The notes under the pieces are model-generated. The model saw only the letters and a program-made list of their open reading frames with translations, was not told where the DNA came from and made no database searches. Position numbers and translations under genes: made by a program. Of a stretch of DNA of 64,000 nt, positions 46,986-57,935 are shown piece after piece (position 1 is the first letter of the stretch; every line of letters begins with the position of its first letter). The stretch comes from Pseudomonas phenolilytica (GTDB lineage: Bacteria > Pseudomonadota > Gammaproteobacteria > Pseudomonadales > Pseudomonadaceae): the NCBI RefSeq assembly GCF_021432765.1, contig NZ_CP058908.1, positions 1-64,000 on the forward strand, in the 5' to 3' direction.

Positions 46986-47582
46986 ATGAAGTCGATACTG
47001 CCGTTTCTCAAGCGCTACTGGACCGTCCTGCGCCGCCCGAGCGTGCATTACAGCCTGGGCGCGCTGGTGCTCGGCGGGTTCATCGCCGGCATCGTGTTCT
47101 GGGGCGGCTTCAACACCGCGCTGGAAGCCACCAACACCGAGGCCTTCTGCATCTCCTGTCATGAGATGGAAGACAATGTCTACGTGGAGATCAAGGACAC
47201 CATCCACTACAGCAACCGCTCCGGCGTGCGCGCGACCTGTCCGGACTGCCACGTGCCGCATGAATGGACCGACAAGATCGCGCGCAAGATGCAAGCGTCC
47301 AAGGAGGTCTGGGGCAAGATCTTCGGCACCATCAGCACCCGCGAGAAGTTCCTCGACAAGCGCCGCGAGTTGGCCGAGCACGAGTGGGCGCGGCTGAAGG
47401 CCAATGATTCGCTGGAGTGCCGCAACTGCCACGACTTCGATTACATGGACTTCACCCGGCAGAGCCCGCGCGCCGCCAAGTTCCACTCCACCGCGCTGGC
47501 CAGCGGCGAGGCCACCTGCATCGACTGCCACAAGGGCATCGCCCACAAACTGCCGGACATGCACGGCGTACCGGGCTGGTAA
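46986..47582 (+). CDS. napC: NapC, tetraheme quinol dehydrogenase
   Basis: 198 residues. An N-terminal membrane anchor ([20 protein letters not shown]) precedes four heme motifs CISCH, CPDCH, CRNCH and CIDCH. It oxidises quinol and delivers electrons to NapAB. Last gene of the operon; no napGH or napF genes follow. Confidence 0.97.
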   Translation: MKSILPFLKRYWTVLRRPSVHYSLGALVLGGFIAGIVFWGGFNTALEATNTEAFCISCHEMEDNVYVEIKDTIHYSNRSGVRATCPDCHVPHEWTDKIARKMQASKEVWGKIFGTISTREKFLDKRRELAEHEWARLKANDSLECRNCHDFDYMDFTRQSPRAAKFHSTALASGEATCIDCHKGIAHKLPDMHGVPGW

Positions 47583-47713
47583 GCGCACGACGCGCAGGTT
47601 CCAGGCTACGGCCTGGTGCCTGCCGAACCGTTGCGCCCGCAGTCAGTCCAACAGCCGCTATTCTTGTGACACACCACCCATTGCCCGTCCGCTCGCCCGT
47701 CAAGGAGTCCCCG

Positions 47714-48520
47714 ATGCGCCATAGCCTGTTCGGCCTGCTCATGGTCGCCAGCCTCACCGCCAACGCTGCGGTCCAGACCCAGGAAATCCCCTACACCGCC
47801 GCCGACGGCACGCAGATGAAGGGCTACTTCGCCTATGACGACGCCATTGACGGCCCGCGGCCGGGCATCGTGGTGGTGCATGAATGGTGGGGGCTCAACG
47901 ACTACGCCAAGCGCCGCGCGCGCGATCTCGCCGAACTAGGCTACAGCGCTCTGGCCATCGACATGTACGGCGAGGGCAAGAACACCGAACACCCCAAGGA
48001 CGCGATGGCCTTCATGCAGGCCGCACTGAAGGATGCCGACGCCGCCCGGAACCGCTTCGTCGCCGGGCTCGACCTGCTCAAGGCGCAACCACAGACCGAC
48101 ACCGCCAAGCTCGGCGCCATCGGCTACTGCTTCGGCGGCAAGGTGGTGCTGGACATGGCACGCCAGGGCGTACCGCTGGAAGGCGTGGTCAGCTTCCACG
48201 GTGCGCTCGCCACCGAGACCCGCGCCGTACCGGGCAGCATCAAGGCGCGCGTGCTGGTCGAGCATGGCAGCGAGGACAGCATGATCAGCACCGATGACAT
48301 CGCCGCGCTGAACGTGGAAATGGTCAAGGCCGGCGCCGACTACCAGTTCGTCAGCTTGCCCGGCGCGAAGCACGGCTTCAGCAACCCGGCTGCCGACACG
48401 CACCAGAAAGACGGCCTCGACGTGGCCTACCAGAAGGCTGCGGACGAACGCTCCTGGGCGGACATGCAGCGCTTCTTCGAGCAGACCTTCGGTACCGCGC
48501 AAGCCGCCACAGCGCAATGA
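47714..48520 (+). CDS. Dienelactone hydrolase family protein, exported
   Basis: 268 residues from the ATG at 47714 (AAGGAG upstream). Signal peptide MRHSLFGLLMVASLTANA. The alpha/beta hydrolase has nucleophile Cys139 (GYCFGGKVV), Asp in HGSEDSMI and His in GAKHGFSNP, the DLH triad. It may hydrolyse small esters or lactones in the periplasm. Not obviously part of nap. Confidence 0.9.
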   Translation: MRHSLFGLLMVASLTANAAVQTQEIPYTAADGTQMKGYFAYDDAIDGPRPGIVVVHEWWGLNDYAKRRARDLAELGYSALAIDMYGEGKNTEHPKDAMAFMQAALKDADAARNRFVAGLDLLKAQPQTDTAKLGAIGYCFGGKVVLDMARQGVPLEGVVSFHGALATETRAVPGSIKARVLVEHGSEDSMISTDDIAALNVEMVKAGADYQFVSLPGAKHGFSNPAADTHQKDGLDVAYQKAADERSWADMQRFFEQTFGTAQAATAQ

Positions 48521-48597
48521 CCCCGCTCGCCCCACCGCCCGGCGCGGCGGGGCGACGTGGTAGCATGGCCGCCTGATTCTCTTGCCGATCCCGAGTC

Positions 48598-49032
48598 ATG
48601 GCCGAACACGACTTCCGCTACACCCTGCTCAATCCCGCGCACACCCTCACTGAATGCCGCGCCCTGGCGCCGGGCCGCTACCAGGTCACCGGCAACGGTG
48701 GCTCGATCCGCACTGGCGACGTACTGATCGTCACACTCAAGGGCAGCCGCGATCTGTCGCAACACCTGACCGTGGACAAAGTCCGCCACCTGATCAGCCC
48801 GCCCGGGCAATGGGTAGCGGTCTGCCGCGGCCCAGTGTTCCGCGAGCTGGCGATCCTCAACTGGCAGGTCGATTGCGACGGCTGCGGCAAACGTCTCGAC
48901 TTCGAATTCGCCGTGGACGCCGCGCTCGGCGAGTCGGCGCGCGCACCGGCGGCGCAGGCGCGCATCGTCGAGCTCGGTTGGCGCGAACGGGACGGCGGCC
49001 ATTTTTGCTCGAACTGCCAGGAGGCCAAATGA
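48598..49032 (+). CDS. Hypothetical zinc-ribbon-like protein
   Basis: 144 residues. The N-terminal beta-rich part (YQVTGNGGSIRTGDVLIVTLKGSRD) resembles a small barrel. The C-terminal part has CDGCGKRLDFEF and CSNCQEAK, two CxxC pairs for zinc. Function unknown. The stop overlaps the next ATG (ATGA). Confidence 0.75.
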   Translation: MAEHDFRYTLLNPAHTLTECRALAPGRYQVTGNGGSIRTGDVLIVTLKGSRDLSQHLTVDKVRHLISPPGQWVAVCRGPVFRELAILNWQVDCDGCGKRLDFEFAVDAALGESARAPAAQARIVELGWRERDGGHFCSNCQEAK

Positions 49033-49436
49033 ACGTTTCGCACACCCTTACCGCTACCCTGCTCGCCGTGGGTCTCGCGGGCTGCGCCGTCGAGCCCTTG
49101 AAGCTGCAGAAGGACGTCACCTACATCGCCGAATGGATCGGCGACGACCCGGTGATCGGACGCACGCCCGTCTCACTCACGCTCAGTGACGGTCGCGCGT
49201 ACGGCAATGCCGGCTGCAACCACTGGTTCGGCAGCTATGAACTCGACGGTCAGCGGATTCGCTTCAGCAATCTGGGCAGCACGCGCAAGCTATGCGCCGA
49301 AGAGATCATGGAGCAGGAACAGCACTTCCTCGACGTCCTCTCGCGCGTAGAACGCTGGGATGTCTCTAACATCGACCAGCTGCGCCTGTGGCCCAGTGAC
49401 GGCACCGCGGTACGTTTCTGGCCCGAACAAGGCTGA
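49029..49436 (+). CDS. META domain lipoprotein
   Basis: 135 residues. The lipoprotein signal ends VGLAGC (Cys19). The META/HslJ-like core has YGNAGCNHWFGSYELDGQRIRFSNLGSTRKLC. HslJ-type proteins are linked to heat or novobiocin tolerance in E. coli. Translationally coupled to the zinc-ribbon gene. Confidence 0.85.
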   Translation: MNVSHTLTATLLAVGLAGCAVEPLKLQKDVTYIAEWIGDDPVIGRTPVSLTLSDGRAYGNAGCNHWFGSYELDGQRIRFSNLGSTRKLCAEEIMEQEQHFLDVLSRVERWDVSNIDQLRLWPSDGTAVRFWPEQG

Positions 49437-49642
49437 GCTGTGCCAAAACCGCGCAGATCAGCCGGTCTGCGCACCAACCTCGCGCGCGCCAACGCGCTCG
49501 CGTCGACCTGAACGTCCGCTCCACGCCGCGCTCAACCTGCTGGCACAGACTGTGCAGAACGTCCTCAGACAGTTTCGGGGACCTCGGTACAGGCAGGCCG
49601 GGCAATCCCCCCTTTAATTCGCCGCCGCGACCGCAATGACGG

Positions 49643-50707
49643 TCAGAACAGTTTCAACTGTTCGAAGCCCGCGCGCAGATCGATCAGCCGCACCCCGACG
49701 CCGATCAGCCGAACCGGCCGCGCCCCGCGGGCGAATGCGCCGGCAAGCAGATCGGCGTAATCCTCCAGCGCCAGGCCGGCGCCGGCCTGCTCCAGGGTGG
49801 TTTGAGTGAAGTCGTGGAACTTAAGTTTGACGAACGGTTTACCCGCCCGGTAGCCGCTGTCCAGCCGCGCCATCCGTCGCTCGAGCTGCGCCAGCAGTTC
49901 GGGCAGCTGTGCACGGCAGGCGGCGAGATCCGGCAGGTCCTGATCGTAGGTCTGCTCGACGCTGACCGATTGCCGTCGGCTTTCCACCTGCACGGGGCGT
50001 TCATCGATCCCCCGAGCGAGGTGCCACAGCCGCTCGCCGAAGGCGCCGAACTCACGCACCAGCTGCAGCTTGTCCCAGGCAAGCAGATCGCCGCAGCTGC
50101 GAATGCCTAGTCGGGCGAGCTTCTCGGCAGTCACCCGGCCGACGCCGTGCAGACGATTGACTGGCAGCTCCCTGACGAAATCTTCCACCTCGCCCGGCGT
50201 GATCACGAACAGCCCATCAGGCTTGTTCCAGTCGCTGGCGATCTTGGCCAGGAACTTGTTCGGCGCCACGCCGGCCGAGACGGTGATGCGCAGCTGCTGC
50301 CAGACGCGACGGCGAATGTCCTGAGCAATGCGCGTGGCACTGCCGGAGAAATGCTCACAGGCCGATACGTCTAGATACGCCTCGTCCAGTGACAGCGGCT
50401 CGATCAGGTCGGTATAGGTACGAAAGATCGTATGGATTTCCCGCGAGGCCTCCCGGTAGGCATCCATCCGCGGGCGCAGGATGAGCAGGTCGGGACAGAG
50501 CTTTAGCGCATGCGCCGAAGCCATCGCCGAGCGCACTCCGTAGGCGCGCGCCTCGTAGTTGCACGTCGCGATGACTCCGCGCCGATCGGCGGCACCGCCG
50601 ACCGCCAGCGGCCGATTGGCCAATGCCGGGTCGTCACGCATCTCGATCGCGGCATAGAAGCAATCGCAATCGATATGGATGATCTTGCGGGACTTGCTCT
50701 GGCTCAC
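49643..50707 (-). CDS. dinB: DNA polymerase IV
   Basis: 354 residues from a GTG at 50707. A Y-family polymerase: IIHIDCDCFYAAIE with metal-binding Asp, and LSLDEAYLDVS with the catalytic Asp-Glu. The little finger includes SVSVEQTYDQDL. It performs translesion synthesis. No LexA box was spotted upstream, unlike the umuDC copy on the mobile element. The longer frame to 51010 overlaps the neighbour and is not coding. Confidence 0.96.
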   Translation of the reverse strand: MSQSKSRKIIHIDCDCFYAAIEMRDDPALANRPLAVGGAADRRGVIATCNYEARAYGVRSAMASAHALKLCPDLLILRPRMDAYREASREIHTIFRTYTDLIEPLSLDEAYLDVSACEHFSGSATRIAQDIRRRVWQQLRITVSAGVAPNKFLAKIASDWNKPDGLFVITPGEVEDFVRELPVNRLHGVGRVTAEKLARLGIRSCGDLLAWDKLQLVREFGAFGERLWHLARGIDERPVQVESRRQSVSVEQTYDQDLPDLAACRAQLPELLAQLERRMARLDSGYRAGKPFVKLKFHDFTQTTLEQAGAGLALEDYADLLAGAFARGARPVRLIGVGVRLIDLRAGFEQLKLF

Positions 50708-50796
50708 GGCAGCGAAGTTACCGACGAAGGAAGCGACCACCACGGTCGGCGCTGCATCATACGAGCAACATCGTGACTGGGCGAGCCTGCTTCCGG

Positions 50797-51246
50797 TCAG
50801 AGCCCGAGCGGATAGGGTTCGATCAACGCGCGGCCATAGCCTTCGATGAACTCCGCCGGCATGCGCTTTGGCTTGCCGGAGGACATCTCGATGCACACGA
50901 ACGTAGTCTGCGCGCGCAGCAGCGTCACCCCGTCCGCCGGCCGTACGAGCTGGAAATGCCGTTTCATCTTCAACCGCTGATCGGACTCGACGATCCAGGT
51001 TGCCAAGCACAGATGATCGCCCTGATAGGCGGCGGCCAGATAATCAATCTCATGGCGCAGCACCGCCATTGCGCGGTTCAGCCGGCGGTAGTCTTCCAGG
51101 CCGAGCCCCAGGCTACGCGAATGCTGCCAGGCGCAGCTTTCCAACCACGACACGTAGACCGCATTGTTGGCATGACCGAGTTCGTCGATATGTTCGGCGC
51201 CGACATCCAGCTCGATGACGAACGCATCCGCCAGATCCCACCCCAT
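50797..51246 (-). CDS. Acyl-CoA thioesterase, YbgC/4HBT family
   Basis: 149 residues. The hotdog fold motif HANNAVYVSWLESCAWQHS contains the conserved Asn/Tyr positions, and Asp of the 4HBT group is replaced in this branch (HIDELGHANNAVY). It hydrolyses short acyl-CoA thioesters. Upstream of dinB on the same strand, 90 bases apart. Confidence 0.85.
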   Translation of the reverse strand: MGWDLADAFVIELDVGAEHIDELGHANNAVYVSWLESCAWQHSRSLGLGLEDYRRLNRAMAVLRHEIDYLAAAYQGDHLCLATWIVESDQRLKMKRHFQLVRPADGVTLLRAQTTFVCIEMSSGKPKRMPAEFIEGYGRALIEPYPLGL

Positions 51247-51399
51247 GATGTTCCCCTTACGTTAACGCCGCAGCGTGCATGAAAAACCAGCCGAGCCCCG
51301 CTGTCACTCCATAGCAAGGCACCGCTATGCCCTGACATTCAGAACGCCGAAGTATGCAGAAAAATGACGCAGAGACGGGACGGAGTATTTTCGACGCCA

Positions 51400-51438
51400 A
51401 AAAACAAAAGGGCCACTCCATGATGGAATGACCCCTTG
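51400..51438 (-). terminator. Terminator of the tRNA-Glu/Ala cluster
   Basis: On the minus strand, an AAGGGGTCATTCCAT stem and its imperfect complement are followed by TTTTGTTTTTTGG. It lies just downstream of the last tRNA-Glu. Confidence 0.75.
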
Positions 51439-51460
51439 AAGCCCAAGACGGGCAATAAAA

Positions 51461-51536
51461 TGGCGTCCCCTAGGGGACTCGAACCCCTGTTACCGCCGTG
51501 AAAGGGCGGTGTCCTAGGCCACTAGACGAAGGGGAC
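51461..51536 (-). tRNA. tRNA-Glu (TTC anticodon), distal copy
   Basis: 76 nt with encoded CCA. The GTCCCCT acceptor and CTTTCAC anticodon loop (TTC) are visible. Same sequence as the copy at 51708. Confidence 0.95.
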
Positions 51537-51581
51537 GAAACCTTCGATACGATCCGGCAAATTTGCCGAAGCGCGTGGAAT

Positions 51582-51657
<76 letters not shown>

Positions 51658-51707
51658 GGATTTAGCGTCTCGCGACGTGCGCTACACATCGTGCAGCAGC
51701 TGAAAAA

Positions 51708-51783
51708 TGGCGTCCCCTAGGGGACTCGAACCCCTGTTACCGCCGTGAAAGGGCGGTGTCCTAGGCCACTAGACGAAGGGGAC
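51708..51783 (-). tRNA. tRNA-Glu (TTC anticodon), proximal copy
   Basis: 76 nt, identical to the other tRNA-Glu, 247 bases apart. Part of an Ala-Glu-Ala-Glu series below gltX. Confidence 0.95.
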
Positions 51784-51833
51784 GCAAGCCCTTCAAAGGC
51801 GACCGATCAAATGATCGGTGTGGCAATCGAGAT

Positions 51834-51909
<76 letters not shown>

Positions 51910-52087
51910 ATCTCGAGGACGGGGCGCATATTAGGGGCGCACCTAGGCAGTGTCAACATTATTTTCGACCGCGACCCCGAAGTTTTTGGCAACAGGAACA
52001 AATACTTAACGCCGACGAATGGCGCCATGCCGTCGCCCTCGCATGCCGCGCCCGCGTAACGGGGCGCGGCCTCAATCTGCGGGGCGA

Positions 52088-53569
52088 TCAGCCGATCACC
52101 GCGAGCAGCTTCTCCCACTCTTTGGCTTCTTTCTTCGACGCGCCGCCAAGCAGCTCCAACGCATTGCGCAGCCGGAAGCGGGTCAGATCCGGCCCGATGA
52201 TTTCCATGGCATCGAGCACCGACACCGAACTCGCCTGCCCGGTAATCGCCGCGAACATCAACGGCATCACATCGCGCAGCTTGAAACCGAGGTGCTCGGC
52301 GACCTGCGTGATACAGCCGGTGATGCGCTCCTTCTCCCAATGCCGTAGCGCCTCCAGCTTCCAGAGGATCAACTGCAGCACCTGACGCACCTGGGCTTCA
52401 TCCAGTTTCTTATGCGCGAACAGCGCGCTATCGAGGCTCAGCGCGCCGGAAAAGAAGAAACCGGCCAGCGGTGCGATCTGACTGAAGGTCTCCACGCGCT
52501 GCTGCACGTGCGGTGCGATCTTCATCAGATACGCGGGATTGAACGCCCACTTCTGCACTTCTTCGGCGAAGCGCTCCACCGGCAGCTCGCGCAGCCACTG
52601 GCCGTTCAGCCAGGAGAGTTTTTCCAAATCGAAGATCGGCCCGCCGAGGGATACGCGCAGGATATCGAAGTGCTCGATCATCTCCCGCAGGGTGAACTTC
52701 TCGCGCTCGTCGGGCATCGACCAGCCCATGCGGCCCAGGTAGTTGAGCATCGCCTGCGGCAGGAAACCCATGCGCTGGTAGAAGGTGATCGAGGTGGGGT
52801 TCTTGCGCTTGGAAAGCTTGCTCTTGTCCGGATTGCGCAGCAGCGGCATGTAGCAGTTCACCGGCGCTTCCCAACCGAAGTACTCGTACAGCTTGAGCAG
52901 CTTGGGCGCGGACGGTAGCCACTCTTCGCCGCGCAGCACGTGGGTGATGCCCATCAGATGGTCATCCACCACGTTGGCGAGAAAGTAAGTGGGTAGGCCG
53001 TCGGCCTTCATCAGCACCTGCATGTCGATGCGGTCCCAGCCGATCTCCACTTCGCCGCGCAGCATATCCTTGACCACGCAGACGCCATCGCTCGGCACCT
53101 TCATGCGAACCACGTGCGATTCGCCGGCGGCCACGCGACGCTGCGCCTCTTCCGGCGCAATGTGCATACAGTGACCGTCGTAGCGCGGGGTTTCCTTGTT
53201 GGCCATCTGCTCGGCGCGCACCGCATCCAGACGCTCGGCGGAGCAGAAGCACGGGAAGGCGTGGCCCTTGGCGACCAACTCGTCCGAATACTGCTTGTAG
53301 ATCGCGCCCCGCTCGCTCTGCCGGTACGGACCGTGCGGACCGCCGACGTCCGGCCCCTCGTCCCACTCGATACCCAGCCAGCGCAGCGCGTCATAGATCT
53401 GCTGCTCGGACTCGCGGGTCGAACGTACCTGATCGGTGTCCTCGATGCGCAGGATGAACTGGCCGCCGTGCTGCCGCGCGAAGCACAGGTTGAACAGCGC
53501 GATATAGGCAGTGCCGACGTGGGGATCGCCGGTCGGAGATGGCGCGATGCGGGTGCGGACCGTGGTCAT
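52088..53569 (-). CDS. gltX: Glutamyl-tRNA synthetase
   Basis: 493 residues. Class I synthetase: [19 protein letters not shown] contains the HIGH-type signature and DKSKLSKRK the KMSKS-type motif. The anticodon-binding domain fills the C-terminal third. It charges tRNA-Glu, whose genes lie immediately downstream on the same strand. Full length for the family. Confidence 0.98.
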   Translation of the reverse strand: MTTVRTRIAPSPTGDPHVGTAYIALFNLCFARQHGGQFILRIEDTDQVRSTRESEQQIYDALRWLGIEWDEGPDVGGPHGPYRQSERGAIYKQYSDELVAKGHAFPCFCSAERLDAVRAEQMANKETPRYDGHCMHIAPEEAQRRVAAGESHVVRMKVPSDGVCVVKDMLRGEVEIGWDRIDMQVLMKADGLPTYFLANVVDDHLMGITHVLRGEEWLPSAPKLLKLYEYFGWEAPVNCYMPLLRNPDKSKLSKRKNPTSITFYQRMGFLPQAMLNYLGRMGWSMPDEREKFTLREMIEHFDILRVSLGGPIFDLEKLSWLNGQWLRELPVERFAEEVQKWAFNPAYLMKIAPHVQQRVETFSQIAPLAGFFFSGALSLDSALFAHKKLDEAQVRQVLQLILWKLEALRHWEKERITGCITQVAEHLGFKLRDVMPLMFAAITGQASSVSVLDAMEIIGPDLTRFRLRNALELLGGASKKEAKEWEKLLAVIG

Positions 53570-53671
53570 GGAAGCTCTCGAACGAAGGACGGACGGAAAA
53601 ATCGAAGGCGCGAATGTTAGCAGGCGCGGCGCCGGCTGCTCCAGTTCGCCCCTGGCAGCACGGCGCGGCGG

Positions 53672-55687
53672 CTAGACCTGCAGCAGGCGCTCGCGCAACT
53701 TGTGAATCTCGTCGCGGGCCTCCGCCGCAGCCTCGAATTCCAGATCGCGCGCCAGCAGCAGCATCTTTTCTTCCAGCTGGCGGATGCGCTTGGTGATCTC
53801 GCTCGGCGAGCGCAGCTCGTTCTCGTAGCGCGCGCTTTCCTCCGCGGCCTTGGCCTCGCTGCGCCGTTTGCGGCTGCGCGATCCGGGCACGGTGGCGCCT
53901 TCGAGAATGTCCTGCACATCCTTCTTCACGCCCTTGGGCACGATGCCGTGAGCTTCGTTGAAGGCGATCTGCTTGGCCCGGCGCCGCTCGGTTTCGTCGA
54001 TGGCGCGCTGCATCGAGCCGGTGATGTTGTCGGCGTAGAGAATGGCGCGACCGTTGAGGTTGCGCGCGGCGCGGCCGATGGTCTGGATCAGCGAACGCTC
54101 GGAGCGCAGGAAGCCTTCCTTGTCGGCATCGAGCACGGCCACCAGCGAGACTTCCGGCATATCCAGCCCCTCGCGCAGCAGGTTGATACCCACCAGCACA
54201 TCGAAAGTGCCCAGACGTAGGTCGCGGATGATTTCTACGCGCTCCACGGTATCGATGTCCGAATGCAGATAGCGGACGCGCACGTCATGGTCGCCGAGGT
54301 AATCGGTGAGGTCCTCGGCCATGCGCTTGGTCAGCGTGGTGACGAGCACGCGCTCTTCCTTGGCGACGCACTTGCGGATTTCCGACAGCAGGTCGTCGAC
54401 CTGGGTCAGCGCCGGGCGCACCTCGATCTGCGGATCGACCAGACCGGTCGGCCGCACCACCTGCTCGACCACGCGGCCTGCATGCTCGGCCTCGTATGGG
54501 CCGGGCGTGGCGGAAACGAAGATGGTCTGCGGACAGATCGCCTCCCACTCGTCGAAGCGCATCGGTCGGTTGTCCAGCGCCGATGGCAGGCGGAAGCCGT
54601 ACTCCACCAGGGTTTCCTTGCGCGAACGGTCGCCCTTGTACATCGCGCCGACCTGCGGCACCGAGACGTGCGACTCGTCGATCACCAGCAGCGCATTGGG
54701 CGGCAGGTAGTCGAACAGCGTCGGTGGCGGCTCGCCCGCCTCGCGCCCGGAGAGGTAGCGCGAGTAGTTTTCGATGCCGTTGCAGTAGCCCAGCTCCATG
54801 ATCATTTCCAGATCGAAGCGCGTGCGCTGCTCCAGGCGCTGCGCCTCCACCAGCTTGTTCTGTCCGCGCAGGTAGTCGAGCCGCTCGCGCAGCTCGTCCT
54901 TGATCTTGTCGATGGCACCGAGCAGCGTCTCGCGCGGGGTCACATAGTGGCTCTTGGGGTAGAAGGTAAAGCGCGGCAGCTTGCGGATCACCTCGCCGGT
55001 CAGCGGATCGAACGCCGACAGGCTCTCCACTTCGTCGTCGAACAGCTCGATGCGCACCGCCTCGAGCTCCGATTCGGCCGGAAACACGTCGATCACGTCA
55101 CCGCGCACACGGAAAGTCGCGCGGGCGAAATCCATGTCGTTGCGCGTGTACTGCAAGCCAGTCAGCCGGCGCAACAGCTCGCGCTGGTCGAGGCGATCGC
55201 CACGATCGACGTGCAGCACCATTTTCAGGTAGGACTGCGGATCGCCGAGGCCGTAGATGCAGGAGACGGTAGTGACGATGATCGCGTCCGGTCGCTCCAG
55301 CAGCGCCTTGGTCGCCGACAGGCGCATCTGCTCGATATGGTCGTTGATCGAGGCGTCTTTCTCGATGAAGGTATCCGACGAGGGCACATAGGCTTCGGGC
55401 TGGTAGTAGTCGTAATAGGAAACGAAGTACTCCACCGCATTGTTCGGGAAGAACGCTTTGAATTCGCCATACAGCTGGGCCGCCAGCGTCTTGTTTGGCG
55501 CCAGCACCATCGTCGGGCGCTGCACCTGGGCGATGACATTAGCGATGCTGAAGGTCTTGCCCGAACCGGTCACCCCCAGCAGCGTCTGATGCGACAGCCC
55601 AGCCTCGATACCCTCGACCATCAGGCGGATGGCCTCCGGCTGATCGCCAGCCGGCTTGAATCGCGTGACCAACTCGAACTTGGACAT
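53672..55687 (-). CDS. uvrB: Excinuclease ABC subunit B
   Basis: 671 residues from the ATG at 55687 ([19 protein letters not shown]). Walker A GVTGSGKT, the beta-hairpin [21 protein letters not shown] that clamps damaged DNA, helicase motifs including [20 protein letters not shown], and the C-terminal UVR coiled-coil domain. Damage verification in nucleotide excision repair. No LexA box was recognised in the short upstream gap. Confidence 0.98.
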   Translation of the reverse strand: MSKFELVTRFKPAGDQPEAIRLMVEGIEAGLSHQTLLGVTGSGKTFSIANVIAQVQRPTMVLAPNKTLAAQLYGEFKAFFPNNAVEYFVSYYDYYQPEAYVPSSDTFIEKDASINDHIEQMRLSATKALLERPDAIIVTTVSCIYGLGDPQSYLKMVLHVDRGDRLDQRELLRRLTGLQYTRNDMDFARATFRVRGDVIDVFPAESELEAVRIELFDDEVESLSAFDPLTGEVIRKLPRFTFYPKSHYVTPRETLLGAIDKIKDELRERLDYLRGQNKLVEAQRLEQRTRFDLEMIMELGYCNGIENYSRYLSGREAGEPPPTLFDYLPPNALLVIDESHVSVPQVGAMYKGDRSRKETLVEYGFRLPSALDNRPMRFDEWEAICPQTIFVSATPGPYEAEHAGRVVEQVVRPTGLVDPQIEVRPALTQVDDLLSEIRKCVAKEERVLVTTLTKRMAEDLTDYLGDHDVRVRYLHSDIDTVERVEIIRDLRLGTFDVLVGINLLREGLDMPEVSLVAVLDADKEGFLRSERSLIQTIGRAARNLNGRAILYADNITGSMQRAIDETERRRAKQIAFNEAHGIVPKGVKKDVQDILEGATVPGSRSRKRRSEAKAAEESARYENELRSPSEITKRIRQLEEKMLLLARDLEFEAAAEARDEIHKLRERLLQV

Positions 55688-55896
55688 CTCGCCCCTCTGA
55701 AAAAACATGCGTGATCCCAGGATTCGCACCCCGCCAACAGGCTGTCGGAGCACGAGCCGCGCGGGGCAGAAAACCACTTAAGCATATCGCAGGCTGCCGG
55801 AGTGACCGCTATACTACCGCCCCGTTTGCGCATCCCCCTGCGCGCCAGTGCGGGGGTCGATGTTTCCGCCACTCTTGTCTTTCGAGCCCCCTCACC

Positions 55897-57093
55897 ATGA
55901 GTTTGTTCTCTGCTGTCGAAATGGCGCCGCGTGATCCCATCCTCGGCCTCAATGAAGCCTTCAATGCCGACACGCGGCAGAACAAGGTCAACCTCGGTGT
56001 CGGTGTCTATTACAACGAAGAAGGCCGCATTCCGCTGCTGCGCGCCGTCGCCGAGGCCGAACAGGCACGCATCGCCGCACATGCACCGCGTGGTTATCTG
56101 CCAATCGAAGGCATTGCCGCCTATGACTCGGCAGTACAGAAACTGCTGTTCGGCAACGATTCGGCACTCCTCGCCGAGGGTCGCGTGGTCACGGCCCAAG
56201 CCCTGGGCGGCACCGGCGCACTGAAGGTCGGCGCCGACTTCCTCAAGCGACTGCTGCCCGACGCCACCGTGGCGATCAGCAATCCGAGCTGGGAAAACCA
56301 TCGCGCACTGTTCGAATCCGCTGGTTTCCTGGTGCAGAACTACCGTTACTACGACGCCGCCACCCACGGTATCGACCGTGACGGCCTGCTCGCCGACCTG
56401 CAGAGCCTGCCGGCGCGTTCCATCGTGGTGCTGCACGCCTGCTGCCACAACCCGACCGGCGTCGATCTCACGCTGGAGGACTGGAAACAGATTCTCGACG
56501 TGCTTCAGGCGCGCGGACACATCCCGTTCCTCGACATCGCCTATCAGGGCTTCGGCGACAGCATCGAGGAAGATGCCGCGGCCGTGCGCCTGTTCGCCGC
56601 CTCGGGCATGACCTTCTTCGTGTCCAGCTCGTTCTCCAAATCCTTCTCGCTGTATGGCGAGCGGGTCGGTGCGCTGTCGATGGTCACCCAGAACCGCGAG
56701 GAGTCGGCGCGTGTGCTGTCGCAGGTCAAGCGTGTGATCCGCACCAATTACTCCAACCCGCCAACCCACGGCGCAACCATCGTCGCCTCGGTGCTCAACA
56801 GTCCGGAGCTGCGCGCCATGTGGGAAGCCGAGCTGGCCGAGATGCGCGAGCGTATCCGCGAGATGCGCCTCGGCATGGTCAAGCAATTGGCCGCCAAGGG
56901 CGCGAAGATCGACTTCAGTTTCGTCGCCGCCCAGCGCGGGATGTTCTCCTATTCGGGACTCACGGCGGAGCAGGTCGAACGCCTGCGCGCCGACTTCGGC
57001 GTCTACGCCATCAGCACCGGCCGCATCTGCGCGGCCGCACTGAACCGCAACAATCTGGATATCGTCACCGACGCTATCGTTCAGGTTCTGTGA
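55897..57093 (+). CDS. Aromatic amino acid/aspartate aminotransferase
   Basis: 398 residues, class I PLP enzyme of the TyrB/AspC family. It starts MSLFSAVEMAPRDPILGLNEAFNAD. PLP-binding parts are HACCHNPTGVDLT, FLDIAYQGFGDS and the Schiff-base lysine region SSSFSKSFSLYGERVG. It transaminates aspartate and/or aromatic amino acids with 2-oxoglutarate. Divergent from uvrB. Confidence 0.94.
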   Translation: MSLFSAVEMAPRDPILGLNEAFNADTRQNKVNLGVGVYYNEEGRIPLLRAVAEAEQARIAAHAPRGYLPIEGIAAYDSAVQKLLFGNDSALLAEGRVVTAQALGGTGALKVGADFLKRLLPDATVAISNPSWENHRALFESAGFLVQNYRYYDAATHGIDRDGLLADLQSLPARSIVVLHACCHNPTGVDLTLEDWKQILDVLQARGHIPFLDIAYQGFGDSIEEDAAAVRLFAASGMTFFVSSSFSKSFSLYGERVGALSMVTQNREESARVLSQVKRVIRTNYSNPPTHGATIVASVLNSPELRAMWEAELAEMRERIREMRLGMVKQLAAKGAKIDFSFVAAQRGMFSYSGLTAEQVERLRADFGVYAISTGRICAAALNRNNLDIVTDAIVQVL

Positions 57094-57099
57094 AGGTCG

Positions 57100-57131
57100 C
57101 CATGGGCAGGCACCACCCGGCCTGCCCATGG
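57100..57131. terminator. Perfect hairpin after the aminotransferase gene
   Basis: A 12-bp inverted repeat (CCATGGGCAGGC with GCCTGCCCATGG, 8-base loop) starts six bases after the stop. There is no T-run, so it may stabilise the 3' end rather than terminate. Confidence 0.55.
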
Positions 57132-57194
57132 CGTTGAGAGGCAACCCGGAGGGGTTGACTTCTCCTTTCCAAACAGTAGGATACGCACCGTTGT

Positions 57195-57270
57195 TCCGCG
57201 ATAGCTCAGTCGGTAGAGCAAATGACTGTTAATCATTGGGTCCCTGGTTCGAGTCCAGGTCGCGGAGCCA
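57195..57270 (+). tRNA. tRNA-Asn (GTT anticodon)
   Basis: 76 nt with encoded CCA. The TCCGCGA acceptor, CTGTTAA anticodon loop (GTT) and TTCGAGT T-loop are clear. Confidence 0.96.
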
Positions 57271-57278
57271 AATTCGAA

Positions 57279-57306
57279 AGCCTCGGTTAAAACCGGGGCT
57301 TTTTTG
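57279..57306 (+). terminator. Terminator of tRNA-Asn
   Basis: An AGCCTCGGTT stem with AACCGGGGCT followed by TTTTTT. Confidence 0.85.
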
Positions 57307-57375
57307 TGCCTACCGAAATCGCACCACGGGCCGCGGCCCTGCAAACTCCCGCACACCCGCCGCGAACCGCCCTCG

Positions 57376-57738
57376 TCATTCCGTGAGCGGCTGCTCAGCG
57401 CGCAGGCGCAACCAGCCCTGTACCAGCAACGAGCACCCCCACCCCAGCAGCACGCCCAGCACGTTGGCCAGCATGTCCCAGCGTGACGCCATGCGATGCG
57501 GAAGCAGGCTCTGCGCCAACTCGATCAGCAACGCCGCGGCGACTGCGAAACCGAAGCCCCACAGAAACGAAAGCCGGGCAAACGCCAGGCGCAGTGTGAA
57601 GGCCAGCGCGGCAAACCCGAGCAGGTGATGCAGCTTGTCCTGCTGGTCAAAGAACTGCGGCACCGGTTCCGGTCGCAACCCACTTGCCAACACCACCGCC
57701 AGCACAATCAAAAAAGGCAACACACGCAAATACGACAT
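57376..57738 (-). CDS. VanZ family membrane protein
   Basis: 120 residues with four hydrophobic helices. The VanZ pattern DKLHHLLGFAALAFTLRLAF and ELAQSLLPHRMASRWDMLANVLGVLLG is clear. Function in this context unknown. It converges with tRNA-Asn. Confidence 0.88.
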   Translation of the reverse strand: MSYLRVLPFLIVLAVVLASGLRPEPVPQFFDQQDKLHHLLGFAALAFTLRLAFARLSFLWGFGFAVAAALLIELAQSLLPHRMASRWDMLANVLGVLLGWGCSLLVQGWLRLRAEQPLTE

Positions 57739-57935
57739 GGAACAGGGAAGCCCTCTTGATCAATACAGTGGTCAGTTCGTCCATCCTGCCATCAACGCAG
57801 GAACGGCGACGACCAGGACACAGACCACGGAATCTGCATATCGATCAATCAACCGAGCGACATTCGATCGACGCGAGCATGCAGCACAAACAGAAACGCC
57901 CCACGAGGGGGCGCTTCGGATGGAGGCTGTTGCGA

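Noticed and set aside
55688..55896. LexA box upstream of uvrB
   Set aside because: No CTGT-N8-ACAG match was found in the gap.
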